Assembly: GCA_020543525.1 (NCBI GenBank)
Contig: JAHYIO010000003.1
Coordinates: forward strand, 2,852,001-2,916,000
Source: Coriolopsis trogii
Taxonomy: Eukaryota; Basidiomycota; Agaricomycetes; Polyporales; Polyporaceae
Length of the DNA stretch: 64,000 bases
Reading direction: 5' to 3'
Below the pieces are notes generated by a model. The model was not told the DNA's origin. It saw nothing but the letters and a program-made list of their open reading frames with translations, and made no database searches. Position numbers and translations under genes: made by a program. Of this stretch, positions 1 to 12,173 are shown in pieces (the stretch's first letter is position 1; every line of letters starts with the position of its first letter).

Positions 1-2788
1 TCGACGACATCAACCTTGTTTTACACTGTTCTCCCGACGTTGCCTTCATTGCTCCCCGACTCAAAATGACCGCAGGCCGCCGTACACAACTGCACAAGCG
101 TCCCGCCCGAGACCGTTCGTAGAAACGTGCATCGACCATCCGCCTTCGCTGCGTGCGCAGTCCCTAGAGCACATGGAAGCTATCGTTTTCATACCGTACC
201 CGCTAGGTCACGATCGGATCTGTCACGATCTGGCGGCTACATCAGCCACACGTCGGGGTGTGCAACAGCTTCAATCCGGATATGCGCCAAGGCATGCTAC
301 TCTCGACGCAGTTCGGTCTCGGTCGGCGGGCGACAAGCGGCGAGCCGTGACCATGTCTCACAAATCCGAGCGCCTGCGATGCCATTCATGCTCATCGGAC
401 CGCTCGCAAAGGTTGCAGCGCAGTATGACACTTTCTCCACGTGGCACAGTACTACACCTGCGAGCGCGTCCATGCGCGTAGCACGGAATCCCCGATATAG
501 GTTCAGTTCGATGCCAGATGCCAGAGGGTCGGTTTCCCCGAAGGGAGGCACCCGAGTAGGTGCCAGTCAACTTTGATTATTGAACCCGCGGCCCGCGTCT
601 ACGCACACCGCCATGCCCATTGGAATTGGCCACCCATTTGCCACCCATCCATGATGCGCTTCCCTACCCGAGCGCATGTGTTTCCTCGGGGCGCCCTTGT
701 CGGGCATACAACCAATCTCGGAGCCTGTGTACCATCCCAACCGCCTTTTCTTTTTTGAAAAAAAATTGAATTCAGGTAACGCGGCATTGGATTCAGGCTT
801 GACAGCAAGTTGACGCGTTATTCTATGTGCTCCCGCCCATCGTCGCCCGGCCTTGGCACTTGCACGAGCGTAGCCAGTCGGTGGGATGGTGAGTGTCACC
901 GGCCTTCGCCCGCGAGTGGGGTTCCCCGGTTGACTTACGGCTTTGTGGTTTGAATGGTCAAATTCCACGGGCGACCCGAGTTCAGCTAGGTGCACCTTTA
1001 TGCCTCGAGCGCTGACAATCACGAGGTGGCCGTAGCCTATGACCAAGATATGTCCTTCTCTGGCCCTCGGAGTCTGAGCGTACGCTCATGGAGGGGCTGC
1101 TGCCGGACGTAGCCTGCTTTCTTTGTGGCCCTTCGTCGTGCAGATGAGAAGTGCTGAGGGGTACCCGGTCAGCGACATATTGTTCTCGCGCGGTGGTCGT
1201 CATCGAATTCATTGAGAGTCGAGACAGCATCAGAAGATGTCTCACCTCAATGGGGGAGAGCGTTCAAGAACTTCTCGTCGCTCAAACCTCCGGGCCCGGC
1301 ATAGTTATGATCAGGAAAAAAACTCCGTCCGTGCTGCATGCTGTGGCACACCGGGGCCCGTTGTCGTCGCACCAACCGGCCGCTCATACTATGCGAGCTC
1401 TGAACGCCAGGCTCCGGGTGTGCAAACCGTCTGTATAGTGATGATGTCTACAAGCGATCATTACAGTGCGAGCGGGCTGATGCTTCATGTGACGTACTAC
1501 ACGGGACACATTCTCAGCGCGTCTCGAATGATGTTCTAAGTCAGTGTATGGAAAACCACTTGCGGTCTCGAATAGATGTCACAGTCGTCGGTGTTGCAAA
1601 GTGAAACAAGCGCGCAAAAGGCATATTACAAGTCCTTTGTATTTTGTGGCTTACATACAGCCGGTCAACAACCAGATTGCTAACACAGTGTCGGAAGAGG
1701 TAGCCAGGACTGGAAGCCATGCGGGGGCGGGTGAATGAAGGCAGTATGCAATCGCGCGCCGCACATGTACAAGAGCGCCTAGCGCTCACTGTTGCACCAA
1801 ACCGACGGCGGCACGGGGAGTTGACGGGGACGCTGGTCTGGGACGGCGGGACGTAACGACGCCCGCTGAGACGCCGCCGCACGGAGGGGAGCAGACTCAG
1901 CAGAGGAGGTCGCCCGGTGTTGTGCCACCTGCTACATACACTGGCAGACGGTGACGGCACCGCGTGCACGCGTTTGCTGCGTTGCCAAGTGCAACGCCTC
2001 GACGAGGGGTCCACGATTGGGAAGCAGAATAGCATCGGGGCAGAGGGCCCGGCTGGTGAAGCGACACGATGCGATTCTGCGTACGGGTTGTACAATATGG
2101 GTGTAGAATAGGGAAGGAGGAACATAGGCAGGGCTGTTGTGGGTTAGTTTGGTTTATGCATTGTTGGGCTAGCAGCTGATGCCGGCCGTGGGATTCCTTT
2201 TGTCCTGTCTCGGCTGCGGACGCGTTGTGTGCAGCGTCTGGAAGCCGGCCACGCGCACGCCTGGCGGGACCGTGGGGTGGCCAGAAACGCGCATGTTATT
2301 GTTCTTGCTGCTGCTGCTTTCCGGAAGAGGTGGGTGCAAGGATGGAGGTACGTCCTGTTTGGGAGATGCGCGCGGGAGGATCTCGTGCTGGATCTGTGCA
2401 TCATGGGTGGTGATATGCAACAGAGGCGGCCGGTGAGAACGGCGGCGATGGCGGGATGGAACACGGGTGGCAGACTGGCGGCCTGGTGGGCTGTGATTTG
2501 TGCGAGACCGGGAGGCGGAGGAAAGGAGGACGAGGACGAGGACGAGGACAGCCCTTTGTTTTCCAAACGCGCGGTAGACGCCGGCGAGTGTGACCCAAAC
2601 GGTCGGCGCGCGTACAACGCCTGCCAAATCCGGGACAAGGCAGCAGTTGCAGCACCTCCGCCTCAGCCTCTCTCGCATTCCTTATATCCCCCGCCTTCTC
2701 CCTATGCCTCCCCCACTCCTACCTCGCCCTCCGTTCCACCACAGCCATCGCCATCTGGCTTATTCGGTGCTCAACATCACGCCTCATC
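1..2788. other. Upstream region without a supported gene
   Basis: No open frame here carries a recognisable domain, and the longer frames overlap one another on both strands, as expected in GC-rich non-coding DNA. Visible structure is limited to a GAGGAC hexanucleotide run at about 2526-2549, a pyrimidine-rich tract from about 2660 to 2870, and a TTATAT box at 2682-2687. The last is about 100 nt before the start of the DUF7330 gene and may be its TATA element. Confidence 0.5.
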
Positions 2789-3695
2789 ATGCCATCCTCT
2801 GTCTGCTCCCATGTCAGCCTCCATCAATCCATCTCCTTCTCTCTCATCTTCTAACAAACCCTTCCTTTGTGCAGGCATCATATCCGACAAGCACAGATAG
2901 CCTTCTTTTTGAACAGCCCTTTGGCTCACATCGCGTAAAATATCAGGGCGCAGGCGACCGCGCCCCATTTGATTTCGCACTCGAGACAGACGACCACCCC
3001 GTCGATGTCTCTCTTGTGCTACCCCACTACCGTGCCCACAATCAGCCGTACGACCACAGGCTGAGCATGTATGTTGGCTCTGATGGTAATGCCCCCGTCA
3101 AAGTCAAAGTGGTACGTCTCCACAATCTACCGTCATTTGCCCATCACGATCTTAACCCCCATCTGTTCATCAGTGTCGCAAATTCACACCAACACGAACG
3201 ACCAAGTTCAAGCTCGAGGTACACTCGTCCTCGACTTCCGAAGTGACCATCTGGCTTCCATCCGATTTCAAGGGTCACATCCACCGCACCTCCGCCTGCA
3301 AGAAGGTCTCCTTCTCCGCCGGATTCACAAACCGTATCATGCGCAACGTCTGCCTCACCCAGTCCCGCCGCCCATCGGTTGTGTCCATGTCCGACCACTC
3401 CGCGTACCGCTTCTCCGAGATCTACGTCTCCGACGGCCGCACCCACCTAAACAGCCCGGACGCCGAGAAGTACCCGGGCAGCTATGGCTACGGTGCGACT
3501 GCCCCAGCGGCCGGGGACGAAGACGAGGTGCTCATCGACGCCGCGGGGCCCGTCACGTTCCGCATGTGGGACATCCACCGTGGCGAGCCAGAGGCACGCT
3601 GCCGCGAGGCGTGCAAACGCGCGTTCGGCCTCGGTTGGTGCTCGAAGCGGAGCCCCGAGGTCGCCATCGACTGGGACTTCCTCCTCGAGGACTAA
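2789..3695 (+). CDS. DUF7330-type fungal protein, 260 aa
   Basis: Three-exon model: 2789-2812, 2875-3111 and 3174-3695. The protein carries the block VTIWLPSDFKGHIHR followed by KVSFSAGFTNRIMRNV, the pattern I associate with DUF7330, a beta-rich domain of unknown function widespread in Agaricomycetes proteins. The long third exon holds most of the domain and ends with LDED-like acidic residues before TAA. Intron 2 (gtacgt to cag) is convincing. Intron 1 (gtcagc donor, CTAAC branch site, cag acceptor) is weaker, so the first eight residues are uncertain. No signal peptide or membrane segment is visible, which suggests an intracellular protein. Function is unknown, and neighbours give no clue beyond convergence with VPS1 across 1.4 kb. 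The family call is from memory of the motif and is moderately sure; the coding status is well supported. Confidence 0.75.
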
Positions 3696-5109
3696 GCTCA
3701 AGCTCCGCCTCCCCTCCCAGACTCCCCGCGCTCTCTCCCCGCGCCTCTTCGCTTCCTGCGCGTTCCCTGCAGGCCTCTCCCTCCACTCTTCACGTCTACG
3801 TCTTGTTCGCAGCTGCCCTCGTCCCTGCATCCGCCGCGCCCTCCGCGTTCCCTTCGTTCTTCACGTCCATGACTTGTCGCACGGCCCACCAGTTCTCCGC
3901 TCTACCCTCTTCCCCTCCGTGGCATGATCGATGCATGACCGCGCCCCCCTCTCTCTCTTTCCCCGCTCCGCACGCCGGAGAATGAACCTTACGTTATACA
4001 TCCCTCACGCTTCCCGCACACGCACACTGTAGCATCAGCACATTCTCCTAGACTCCCCCCACCACTGTAGCACCAGCAGTCTCTTTCATGCGCTCTCTCA
4101 GGCTTTCCATGTCCCGCACCTGCATCACATATGCGGCTCGCACGCCGCACGTCCAGTACGCATTCGCATACACATATACCTCCGTCCGTGGCAGCACGCC
4201 CGCCTTGACACACTTAATTCTATCTTTATGATGCGCCCGCCAGTGGGTGCTGTATAGCCAGTGCGCTTGGCGGCGCTTGCATATGTCTCCTTCATACCCC
4301 TCCAAGTTCCTCCGAGTCGCCTTGTATGCACGTGTCACCGCGAGTTGAATATATACGAGTATCAGCCTCCATGTGAAACGCTCTGAGCTCAGAATTCACC
4401 GCTCGCGTCTTCCATTCGTTCGTTCGCACCCGGGTTCCAAGTCCACGTTCGTTCTCTACGCTTCAAACACGTCACATGGAGTCCAGTATTCTGTTTGATA
4501 GCAGCATAGCCCACAGTTCCTGCAGTATGCACGTACCGTGGTGTCCCCGAAGCCAACCCATCTGTTGTTATCAGAACGCGTGCATGTTTCGCGTTCAAAT
4601 ATGAGCGAGCGAGAGCCAGCTTCTGTGCGCCCGATCCGCGCCCACGCTGCAAGTTTCGTGGTTTCAGAACCCCAAGGTCTCGAGCTCAAGCTTCGAGTGG
4701 CACCAAGCGGCACCTCGCCATTGGCCACAAACACCCACGATGAGCGCGCCGCCACTGGGAATCGCCGAGACCCGGCGTCCAGCGGTCGGATGAGAAGCCA
4801 GACGGGAAAGAAAAAGAACAACATCTAGAATACGTCGGAAGCGCGATGTATACAGCCAACAGGGTATTGTAAAGTACGCATATGCAACACTGGAAAAAGA
4901 AAGCAGAACGAACCCATCGGCGCCCAACGCACAGCGTCCCACATCCGACCGTCCGTCGTCCGTCGTCCGTCGTCCAACGTTCACCGTTTGTCGATCCGAC
5001 CATGGGGTCCGGCTCCGGCCCCTTACATGCTCGCAACGATCCTGTCAAACGCACACAAGGCACACGCCGTCAGCACATCAGAACCAAACATGCAGAGCAC
5101 GCGCGGAAC
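3696..5109. other. Convergent 3' flanks of DUF7330 gene and VPS1
   Basis: This 1.4-kb stretch lies between two gene 3' ends. It is pyrimidine-rich just after 3695 and holds no frame with a recognisable product. A short tandem repeat of the 7-mer GTCCGTC (about three and a half copies) occupies 4951-4975. Nothing else was seen. Confidence 0.5.
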
Positions 5110-7986
5110 TCACTCCTCGGCCTTGTTGAGCGCCTGGATCATCGTCACCACCTCCTTGCGGCGGTTGACGACGTACTCGGACTCCTTCAGGAGGTCGTCG
5201 AGCACCTCGGGCTTGTACAGCTCCTGCAGCAGTTCCCGCTGCAGGTTCTCCTTCGAGTGGTTCACGAGCGTGAGCGAGATCGCCTTCGGCACCATGTCGA
5301 TCATCTCCCGCTTCACGATGTTGAAGTACGAGTGGATGAGGAGCTCTGCAGACGCAAACCGAAAGCACGGGTCAGTACCAATCGGGCATATGATGGATGT
5401 TATGGTGCAGGGCACGTACTGATGACCTCTGTCTCCATCGTCTCACGCTCATTCAGCGCCGCTTGGGGCTTGATCACAGGGGGAGGCTATAGCACCAGCC
5501 AGGAAAATGGATCAGCACACCAAGCCCCGCGCACACGTCGTTCCTACAAACTCGGACTTACAGCGTCCATAACAGCCGCACCCTTCTTCCTAGGCTGGTT
5601 CTTGGCAAAGAACGAGCCGAAGAAGCTCGGCTCCTCCTTGATGTCAACGTCCAGGTCGCGGTTGTTGTTGAGCGCGGCCGCTGACACCTTCCCGGCTTTG
5701 GGGTCGTGCACTTGCTGGGGCTTGTTGGCGTTCATCCGCTCGGTGACGATAGACATCGCCTTGTGGCCATTGAGGAAGTCTGGGTGTGTTGTGTTCACGT
5801 AGCACGCTTGCATTCTAGAAGCGCAAAATGAGCCAACAGACCGACTATGGCGGAGATCCGAGTACGCACGCGACCAGGTCGGACACAAGCTTCGTAGTCG
5901 GGTTCATGGAGTTCTTGAAGAAGTTCACGACAACGGAGTTGAACCGTTCTCGGAGCGCCGGGAATCGTTTGAACGCTTGCTAGAAGACGTTTAGAATGGG
6001 TCAGGAGACTTGCACCGAAACATCCACTCACAACTTTGTTCAGGAGCTGGCTCAATATGCGAATCAGTTCGTCGTACACGAGCTGGCAGCACTTCAGAGA
6101 CGGCTCCTCCAGTCGACGAATCTGCTGTTTGACGATGATCTCGAACGCTTGCGTGCCGACAAAGAGCGAGGGCGTCGAACCAGACGAGTTGTATAGGATT
6201 GTCCGGATATCACCATCCTTGACCTGGTCGAACGGATCGATGGTCTTGATACCGTTGTTGAATAGCTCGTGGAACACGAAGCTGATACGAGCACCACCTG
6301 AAAGCTCGTTCAGAGACAAGTCGTTGGTGTTACCGTCAATAGTTGTCCGGAATTCCGAGCAGAACTCAGTGATCACGGAAAGCACGATACTTGAAGAACT
6401 GCTGTCACCCAAAGCGCCTCCGAGCGTCTGTAGTTCAGCATTGTGCTTCTGCAGCTGTTGCGAGATCCGGGCCTTGATATCTGGTAGGGTGGCACGAATG
6501 TGTGACATGAGGATCTGCGGGAATGGGTCAGTACTACACTAAACGAGCTTGCAAAACACACATACCCCATTGAGCCTACGGGCGAGGAAAGGCGTTCCGC
6601 AGTACTGTGCCTTGTTGGCATAAGCCGGATGTGATTCGAAGAACTTGCGTTCTGCCTCGAGCGCCGCCTGGATGGCCTTGCCCTGCTCAATATCCCGCTG
6701 ACCACGGTTCACGACAGGCACGTAGCCCAGTCGGAGGGGGATGACACGACCAGCAAGGATGTCAATAACATCAGTTCCAGCGTCCCTGGATATGATAGGT
6801 CAAACAGTGGAACGAATCAGATATGCGCACAATCCACGTACATGAGGTCGACCTTCGTCAAGACACCAATTGTCCGCTGACCCTCGGGATCAACTTCTCG
6901 CGCAAGCTTCAACCCATCGGAGTTCGCAAGATCGGTGTTGGCAGCAGTGACGGCAAGGATAATACATGATGGTCTCGAGATGTATTTGAGGAGCATGTCC
7001 TTGATTTGTTTCTCGATGTCACGCGGTTGGTCACCAACCGGTACTTTCGTTAAACCGGGAAGATCGACGAGTGTGAGCGTGAGGACATTGGGAGAGAAGA
7101 TACGGAGGTTGATGGGGAGTGGAGAGATGCCGGCGTTCTTGCCTGTCTTTGCTTCTGTGTCGCGTACAATTTCGTCTCGAATCTTGTTGAAATCGTAGAA
7201 CTTCTGTCCTGGGAGGTGCAAGAACTCGCCCCATTCGTCAGGGTTGGCGTTGGAGTCACCCCCGGCCTTGAGGTCCTCGCCACCTTCGACTTTGACTGCG
7301 TTCCGCTGATATATTAACAGACACCCATGCATAACCGCAATAGTTCACATACCGGTGCCATTGGGCTGAGCGTGTGTAGATTTCCTATTGATGAGTTGCA
7401 AGACCTTTTGGTGTCGGTGAATGCGTCAGAACCACCATTGGGATGAGAATGTTGTGCCCGTTTCGACAATTGCGACAGCTCCACCAAATTACAGACCGGA
7501 CGGTGCCACCTAGGTGCGCCATCTCTCCTGCTTGCATGGAAGGGCGGGGATGTCAACAGTCAAATGGTATGGCTGCACTCCTCCGCGCAGCCTCCATTCA
7601 GCCCCTAGGAGAGCACTGCCACTGAGCAAGGATGCTCCTTCCCAAAGAGTCCGCAATAACATGCTTTGGTCGCGATACGGATGGGGAGGTCTGTTGACAA
7701 TGTAGAGGTACTCACCAATGGTCGTCTAGTCACGATACCCGTCCCTCGGGGCAAGAAATCACGTCCGACAATGTTCTTGACAACATGCTTATCGTCAAAT
7801 TCTACTACAGAGTACTCGTAGTTGGTTACGCACCTCGAGGACACTACTCTTTCCGCTACTCTGACTGCCGAGCACACATATCTGCGGTAGGTCTATTTGG
7901 GAAGCAGACGAACCGACGGCCGTGAAGACGTCTTGCAGCTTGTTGATAACGTTTACAATTTCTGTCCCGAGTCCTGAAGCCGCCAT
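5110..7986 (-). CDS. VPS1: Dynamin-like GTPase VPS1, 695 aa
   Basis: Ten exons, 5' to 3': 7834-7986, 7716-7775, 7353-7404, 6842-7295, 6566-6785, 6032-6514, 5870-5979, 5562-5814, 5420-5486 and 5110-5345; phases close exactly to 696 codons. The large GTPase domain shows the P-loop GSQSSGKSS (40-48), switch-I Thr67 in GIVTRRP, DLPG (166-169) and TKVD (235-238). The middle (stalk) domain follows, then a variable insert near [10 protein letters not shown], and a C-terminal GTPase effector domain starting at TEVIKLLIHSYF. The sequence follows yeast Vps1 closely ([31 protein letters not shown]) and lacks a PH domain, so it is the Vps1 type and not a classical dynamin. Vps1 proteins sever membranes in Golgi-endosome and vacuolar sorting and in peroxisome division. 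It is divergent from BTB gene 1, 491 nt apart. Confidence 0.96.
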
Positions 7987-8477
7987 GATGTGGGTTGCGG
8001 GGATGTTTAGGGAAAGTGGGAGAGGAAGATGAAGGATGAAAGGAGACCAGTGATGAGCGCGTCGGCCACGGTGTGGTCATAAACGTCGAGACGCGCGTCG
8101 CACTATGGGCGCTTCCTGGCACAGCACCGCAGCCTGCCGCAGCTGGTTCCCTCAGCTTCCTCCTCAACTTCCACCTACTGCGTTCGCTGCGCCCGCATGC
8201 TGCATAGTCTTCTGCCTTCTTTGTCTGCACTGCACTGGTTGTGTTTGGATATTCTGAGACCAATGGCTGCATGAAGAGCTCCTCATGACAGAAACGAGTT
8301 GAACTCGAAATGACAATGGAGGTTTTGATATTCTCTTCTCGACGCTCGTGATGCAACCTTTCGTCCCAGTGATTGAAGACCAGTCGGCAATGCGACATTG
8401 GATGCATGCAATGCATATACATCCCAAACGGTGACCCTGATTTTGAGTAGGCAAGCCCCCACGACGGTCGAGCGAGT
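7987..8477. other. Divergent promoter region VPS1 / BTB gene 1
   Basis: This 491-nt spacer separates the ATG of VPS1 (minus strand) and the ATG of BTB gene 1 (plus strand). No gene is visible and no canonical TATA stands out. Confidence 0.5.
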
Positions 8478-9896
8478 ATGGACAAACCCCAGCTTACACC
8501 CGCGGAGGAGGTTCTAGCAGCATCCCTCAAGCCGGGGAAAGTACGCGATGTCTGTCTGTATGCGTACTCCCGAAGATCGGTGAGCTCTACAGGCATACTT
8601 AGCATACATCAACCGCTCCCTGTATTTGCCGTGGGTTCGCTCCTCAAGAAGAAGGAACATTTCGCGAACTGTGAGTCTCTCGATGTTCGGCACGCACGCG
8701 GGCGCAGCTTATCTCACACACACACCCAGTACTCAATAATGGCTTTGCTGAGTCGAGCAAGACCAGCAAACCATCGGAGCGTGTACATGACATGGCGTCG
8801 GTCTCGGAATACGATTACGACACGGACAGTGATCTGGATGATGATGAGGAATTTGACCTTGAGCCGCCGTCGCAGAGCCCCACGGAGCGTGACGACACGA
8901 AGTATCAAGTAGTCATCATCCCCAACTTTGCCTACAGGAGGTACGTTCAGATCATGTCTCGTGCAAAATTCAATTTAACTTGTGTCGTGCGACACGAAGC
9001 ATCCAGGCTTGCGTATTTTGGCTGTATACCAACAAGGTCGCGTTTGTGCCCCTCAGCTCCCAAGGCTCAGGCCAACGGATCAAAGAGTTGCACAGATTGC
9101 AAGCCTTAGGTATACCTGCCTGTTCACCGAAGTCAATGTATCGTCTCGCAGATGCGGTCGGTTCGATTCCTTTCCTACGTGAGACTGGCTTATTGACTGT
9201 CACATCAATAGTACGGATTAAAGGAATTGCAAGAGAAGGCAGAATCTGCAATCATGGGCCGGCTCAGCGCTGAGAACATAGTTGACGAAGTCTTCTCCAG
9301 CTTTTTCTGCCGGTACGCACGTCCCTCCGTTGCGCGGTCCGAGGCTCACCCTGTGTGGCAGATATGACACCTTGCACCGGCGCGCGATGAATATCCTGTA
9401 CGCGACTTACTCGGACCCACGAGTCCAGCAGATGATGGAGCAGTTCGCCTTACGAGTGGTGAACGGAGATCTGCCTCACGCCGCGCCTACAGTCCGGGCA
9501 CTATTCCATCTACAGACGCCAGGTCCGAGCAAAGCTCCTTTCTGCCCTGCCTCGGCAAGGTGCGACAGCCACGACCACGCTGCCGCCTATTCCGGGACCT
9601 CAAGCTCAACATCCCCACAGGGCAACTCCTCGCACAATATGGCGTTCAGTATCGGTAGTACATCATGTCAGGCCACACCATCCGATTCGCGTCCGATACC
9701 CGTCTTCTCCCCGGTTCGGCGTCCAGTTCTCGGGCCCAGCTCTCGTAGTCGTGGCCAGGTTTCATCGTCGCTTCATGGACCGACGAACCCTTGGCTGCGA
9801 GGCTCATTTCTTTTCGGATCGACATCTACGACAGAGATGTCATCCGCGTCCGCTCAGGCCTCGAGCTCTGCTGCTCCTGGTTCCGGACGGATTTGA
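8478..9896 (+). CDS. BTB/POZ-like protein, copy 1, 398 aa
   Basis: Five exons: 8478-8670, 8730-8940, 9000-9156, 9212-9312 and 9362-9896. The N-terminal part (VRDVCLYAYSRRSV, then PVFAVGSLLKKKEHFAN) is a BTB-type fold start. An acidic linker (EYDYDTDSDLDDDEEF) follows, then the BTB core ACVFWLYTNKVAF and the segment SPKSMYRLADAYGLKEL, which matches the end of BTB domains. The C-terminal 130 residues are Ser/Pro-rich and low-complexity. Two paralogues lie at 28174-29557 and 30276-31997 on the other strand; exons 3 and 4 are 157 and 101 nt in all three. The donor after exon 3 (gtcggt) is weak. BTB proteins usually dimerise and often serve as cullin-3 adaptors or transcription cofactors; here that role is inferred only from the fold. 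Confidence 0.85.
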
Positions 9897-10817
9897 ACAG
9901 TGCAGGCCTTCGATCCGATTCCCAATATGTATGTCATAGGGGCGACCCAGACGTGTCGTAATGTCGCGTGTATTCCATGCGCTATGTCGTCCATCCACTT
10001 CATGAGAGTTCCATCATATTATTCTACGTCCGAAATGCTGCTCAGTGCAAAGCCACCCGGTACAACGTCTTAGATTCAACTGCCCATCATGGTAAGCTCA
10101 CATCTAAGATGTCACCCAACGATCTCGAGTATAAGGTCTATATGAGTTTATTACCTGCCCATGACCTGCAGATCAGGCCGCTTTCTCCCCGTGCCACCCT
10201 GGGTGCGACGTCAATTTAGGAAGCTCGACGGCTCCGGTCGCCGCTGAGTGGGCATTCTTCCTGCTTTGTGGACGCAGCGCTAGCATACGTCGTCGAGGTT
10301 ACCTTCGATGGATACCATGCATCTGCGGCTACGGATGTATTCGTGGTGGGAACAACATAACCCTGGATATCACGACGTTTTTCAGTAACTCTTCATTCCG
10401 GCGCTTGATCAAGAGGTTCGTGACTAACACGAACATGTTGCGTACTATTTACGAAGTAATATTCGTGGTCATCTTGGTGGCGACCACGAAGTTTCGGGCG
10501 CATAGTGTTCGTATGTTGGCGTATTACAATCCACCCCATGGGCGCCTGCAAATATCAGAGTACTCGCCGGGTTATGCAGCACAACGACTAGGATGGGCGA
10601 GTGCCCACGAAAGCCTTTGCTCGTGGCTTGTTATGAGCGGGGTGGATAACCATATGGCGCCTTATACGAATACTGTACGTCACCAGCCGGCGAGGTGAAG
10701 TTCAGTCGACCCGAGAGAGAGAAAGCGGGCATAGCGATGTGGATTGATCGAGACACATTGGATAGGTAGGTGTGTCTATACGTGTATATCTGACACAACG
10801 AGTCGGCATAAAGCTGT
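9897..10817. other. Intergenic between BTB copy 1 and MIF gene 1
   Basis: These 920 nt hold only short frames with no recognisable product. They are probably the 3' untranslated regions of two convergent genes plus unassigned DNA. Confidence 0.45.
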
Positions 10818-11460
10818 CTAGAACTTGATCTTCCCCGCATCAAGTAGCACCTGGTGAGTAGTTGCTTTGTACCTGAATCGAAGGAATCAGAAGTAAGGTA
10901 TGTGTGGTTGACGGAGTACTGAAAGCACCCTACCCGATGTTTACGGCCTTAGGATCCATGAACATACTGCAGAGACAACAAGTCTGAGCGGCTGCAAGCA
11001 GCCACAATCGAGCTACTCACACATAGCCCCGGTCATTCGGGATGCCAAGTTTGGCCGTCAGGAACTCGGAGAAGGCCTTGGAGTACTTCTGATTGTTCTC
11101 GGGTGTAAGGTTGTCCAACGCCGCCTGATGAAATTGAAGAGTCAGCTGAGCTCCAGGCGGAACAGAACAGGTCAGGTAGCCCACATAACGTACAACTTTC
11201 ATGAGGTAGGCTGGCTCGAATGACGCGCTAAACGTCAAAGGTTTGTTGGCGTCGAGATAAACAGAGATATAGGCCTCGTCTTTGCTCATAGTATCCGCTG
11301 CGAGCTGTAGACGCGGGGGGAGAAGGTAGGGGTTCATAAATAAAACAATCAGCGAGTGGTTCGTGTAACGTTTGATAGCTGTGCGCACCTTCGAGAGCTC
11401 AAGACAAAGAGCCTTCCCATCAACGACGGGGATGTTAGTGGTGAGTTCGATGATGGGCAT
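10818..11460 (-). CDS. MIF / D-dopachrome tautomerase family protein 1, 124 aa
   Basis: Five exons: 11389-11460, 11194-11304, 11021-11124, 10934-10966 and 10818-10872, giving a phase-perfect 375-nt CDS. The protein starts MPIIELTTN, keeping Pro2, the N-terminal catalytic proline of the tautomerase superfamily after Met removal. It continues with EAYISVYLDANKPLTF, FEPAYL, LTPENNQKYSKAFSEFL and KLGIPNDRGYVMFMDP, the order seen in macrophage migration inhibitory factor and DDT. Length (124 aa) fits the family (about 115 aa), with a slight C-terminal extension. Family members are homotrimeric keto-enol tautomerases; the substrate in fungi is not known to me. A TATATATATA run lies 80 nt upstream of the ATG. 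A second gene with the same exon layout lies at 61381-61982. Confidence 0.9.
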
Positions 11461-12173
11461 GTTTGATGTCGGAGTGGGTTGGCGGTTGAACTGATGCAAC
11501 AGCAGTAGTAGCGAAGATCTGCAGTACGACAGGAGGTCATATATATATACAGGCTTTCGGCGCCCCGACTCGACTAGTCATTGTCGATGTATGATGTAAC
11601 ATGCAGAGCTCACCATTTAGTGTAGATCTCACGTCTCGCTACGAGGAGTGTTCTTAGAATTTGCCCCCGTTTCCTCCCGGACTTGGTTTAAGCAAGCGCA
11701 GCATGAAACCGCATCCTCCCGGGCGACAGAAGGCATAGTCAGTCAAACCCGTGAAACGTATTGGAGTTTTCCGAGTTCATCCTCGAGTCCGATCGGCCAT
11801 AGAGCATCGCGCGATATGCTAGCTTCCCGGAGATAGCTCGTAGTCTTCAAGGAGGCGCGTCAGGCAACCTCAGCCTAGTCCGGGTTCATCCTAAATGGGT
11901 GGCAATAGCACATTACGCCATGACATCGCTCTAGATTGGTGCGGAGACAGACTTTGAGCTCGCATCGAGGTTGACTGGTATGAGTCAAGTAGGAAGTTGA
12001 ACACGAGAGTTCGACCCTTCTGGTTGTGTGAGTGTGAGAGGCAAGGTGGTTGCACCGCCACCGTGCCCCGATGTCCCCGCCACCACCACTGTCCCGGTTT
12101 AGCGCCGACGACAACACATCTTGGTTGGTAACCACCACCTACAACAACGGTCCTCGATCGCTGCCCTTCCATC
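11461..12173. other. Divergent spacer MIF gene 1 / PI-PLC gene
   Basis: This 713-nt region between two divergent starts contains the TATA run of the MIF gene and no supported coding sequence. Confidence 0.45.
11540..11549 (-). promoter_or_regulatory. TATA element of MIF gene 1
   Basis: An uninterrupted TATATATATA run sits 80 nt upstream of the MIF gene 1 ATG on the minus strand, the expected distance for a fungal TATA box. Assignment rests on position and sequence only. Confidence 0.5.

Noticed and set aside
2526..2549. GAGGAC hexanucleotide repeat
   Set aside because: Simple-sequence repeat in non-coding DNA without further significance.
2229..2900. 223-codon plus-strand frame ahead of the DUF7330 gene
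   Set aside because: It overlaps the GAGGAC repeat and pyrimidine tract, has low complexity and conflicts with the splice-supported model.
9158..9170. GGTTCGATTCC, a perfect tRNA B-box sequence
   Set aside because: It falls in the end of an exon and the following intron of BTB copy 1; no A-box, acceptor stem or cloverleaf pairing is present around it.
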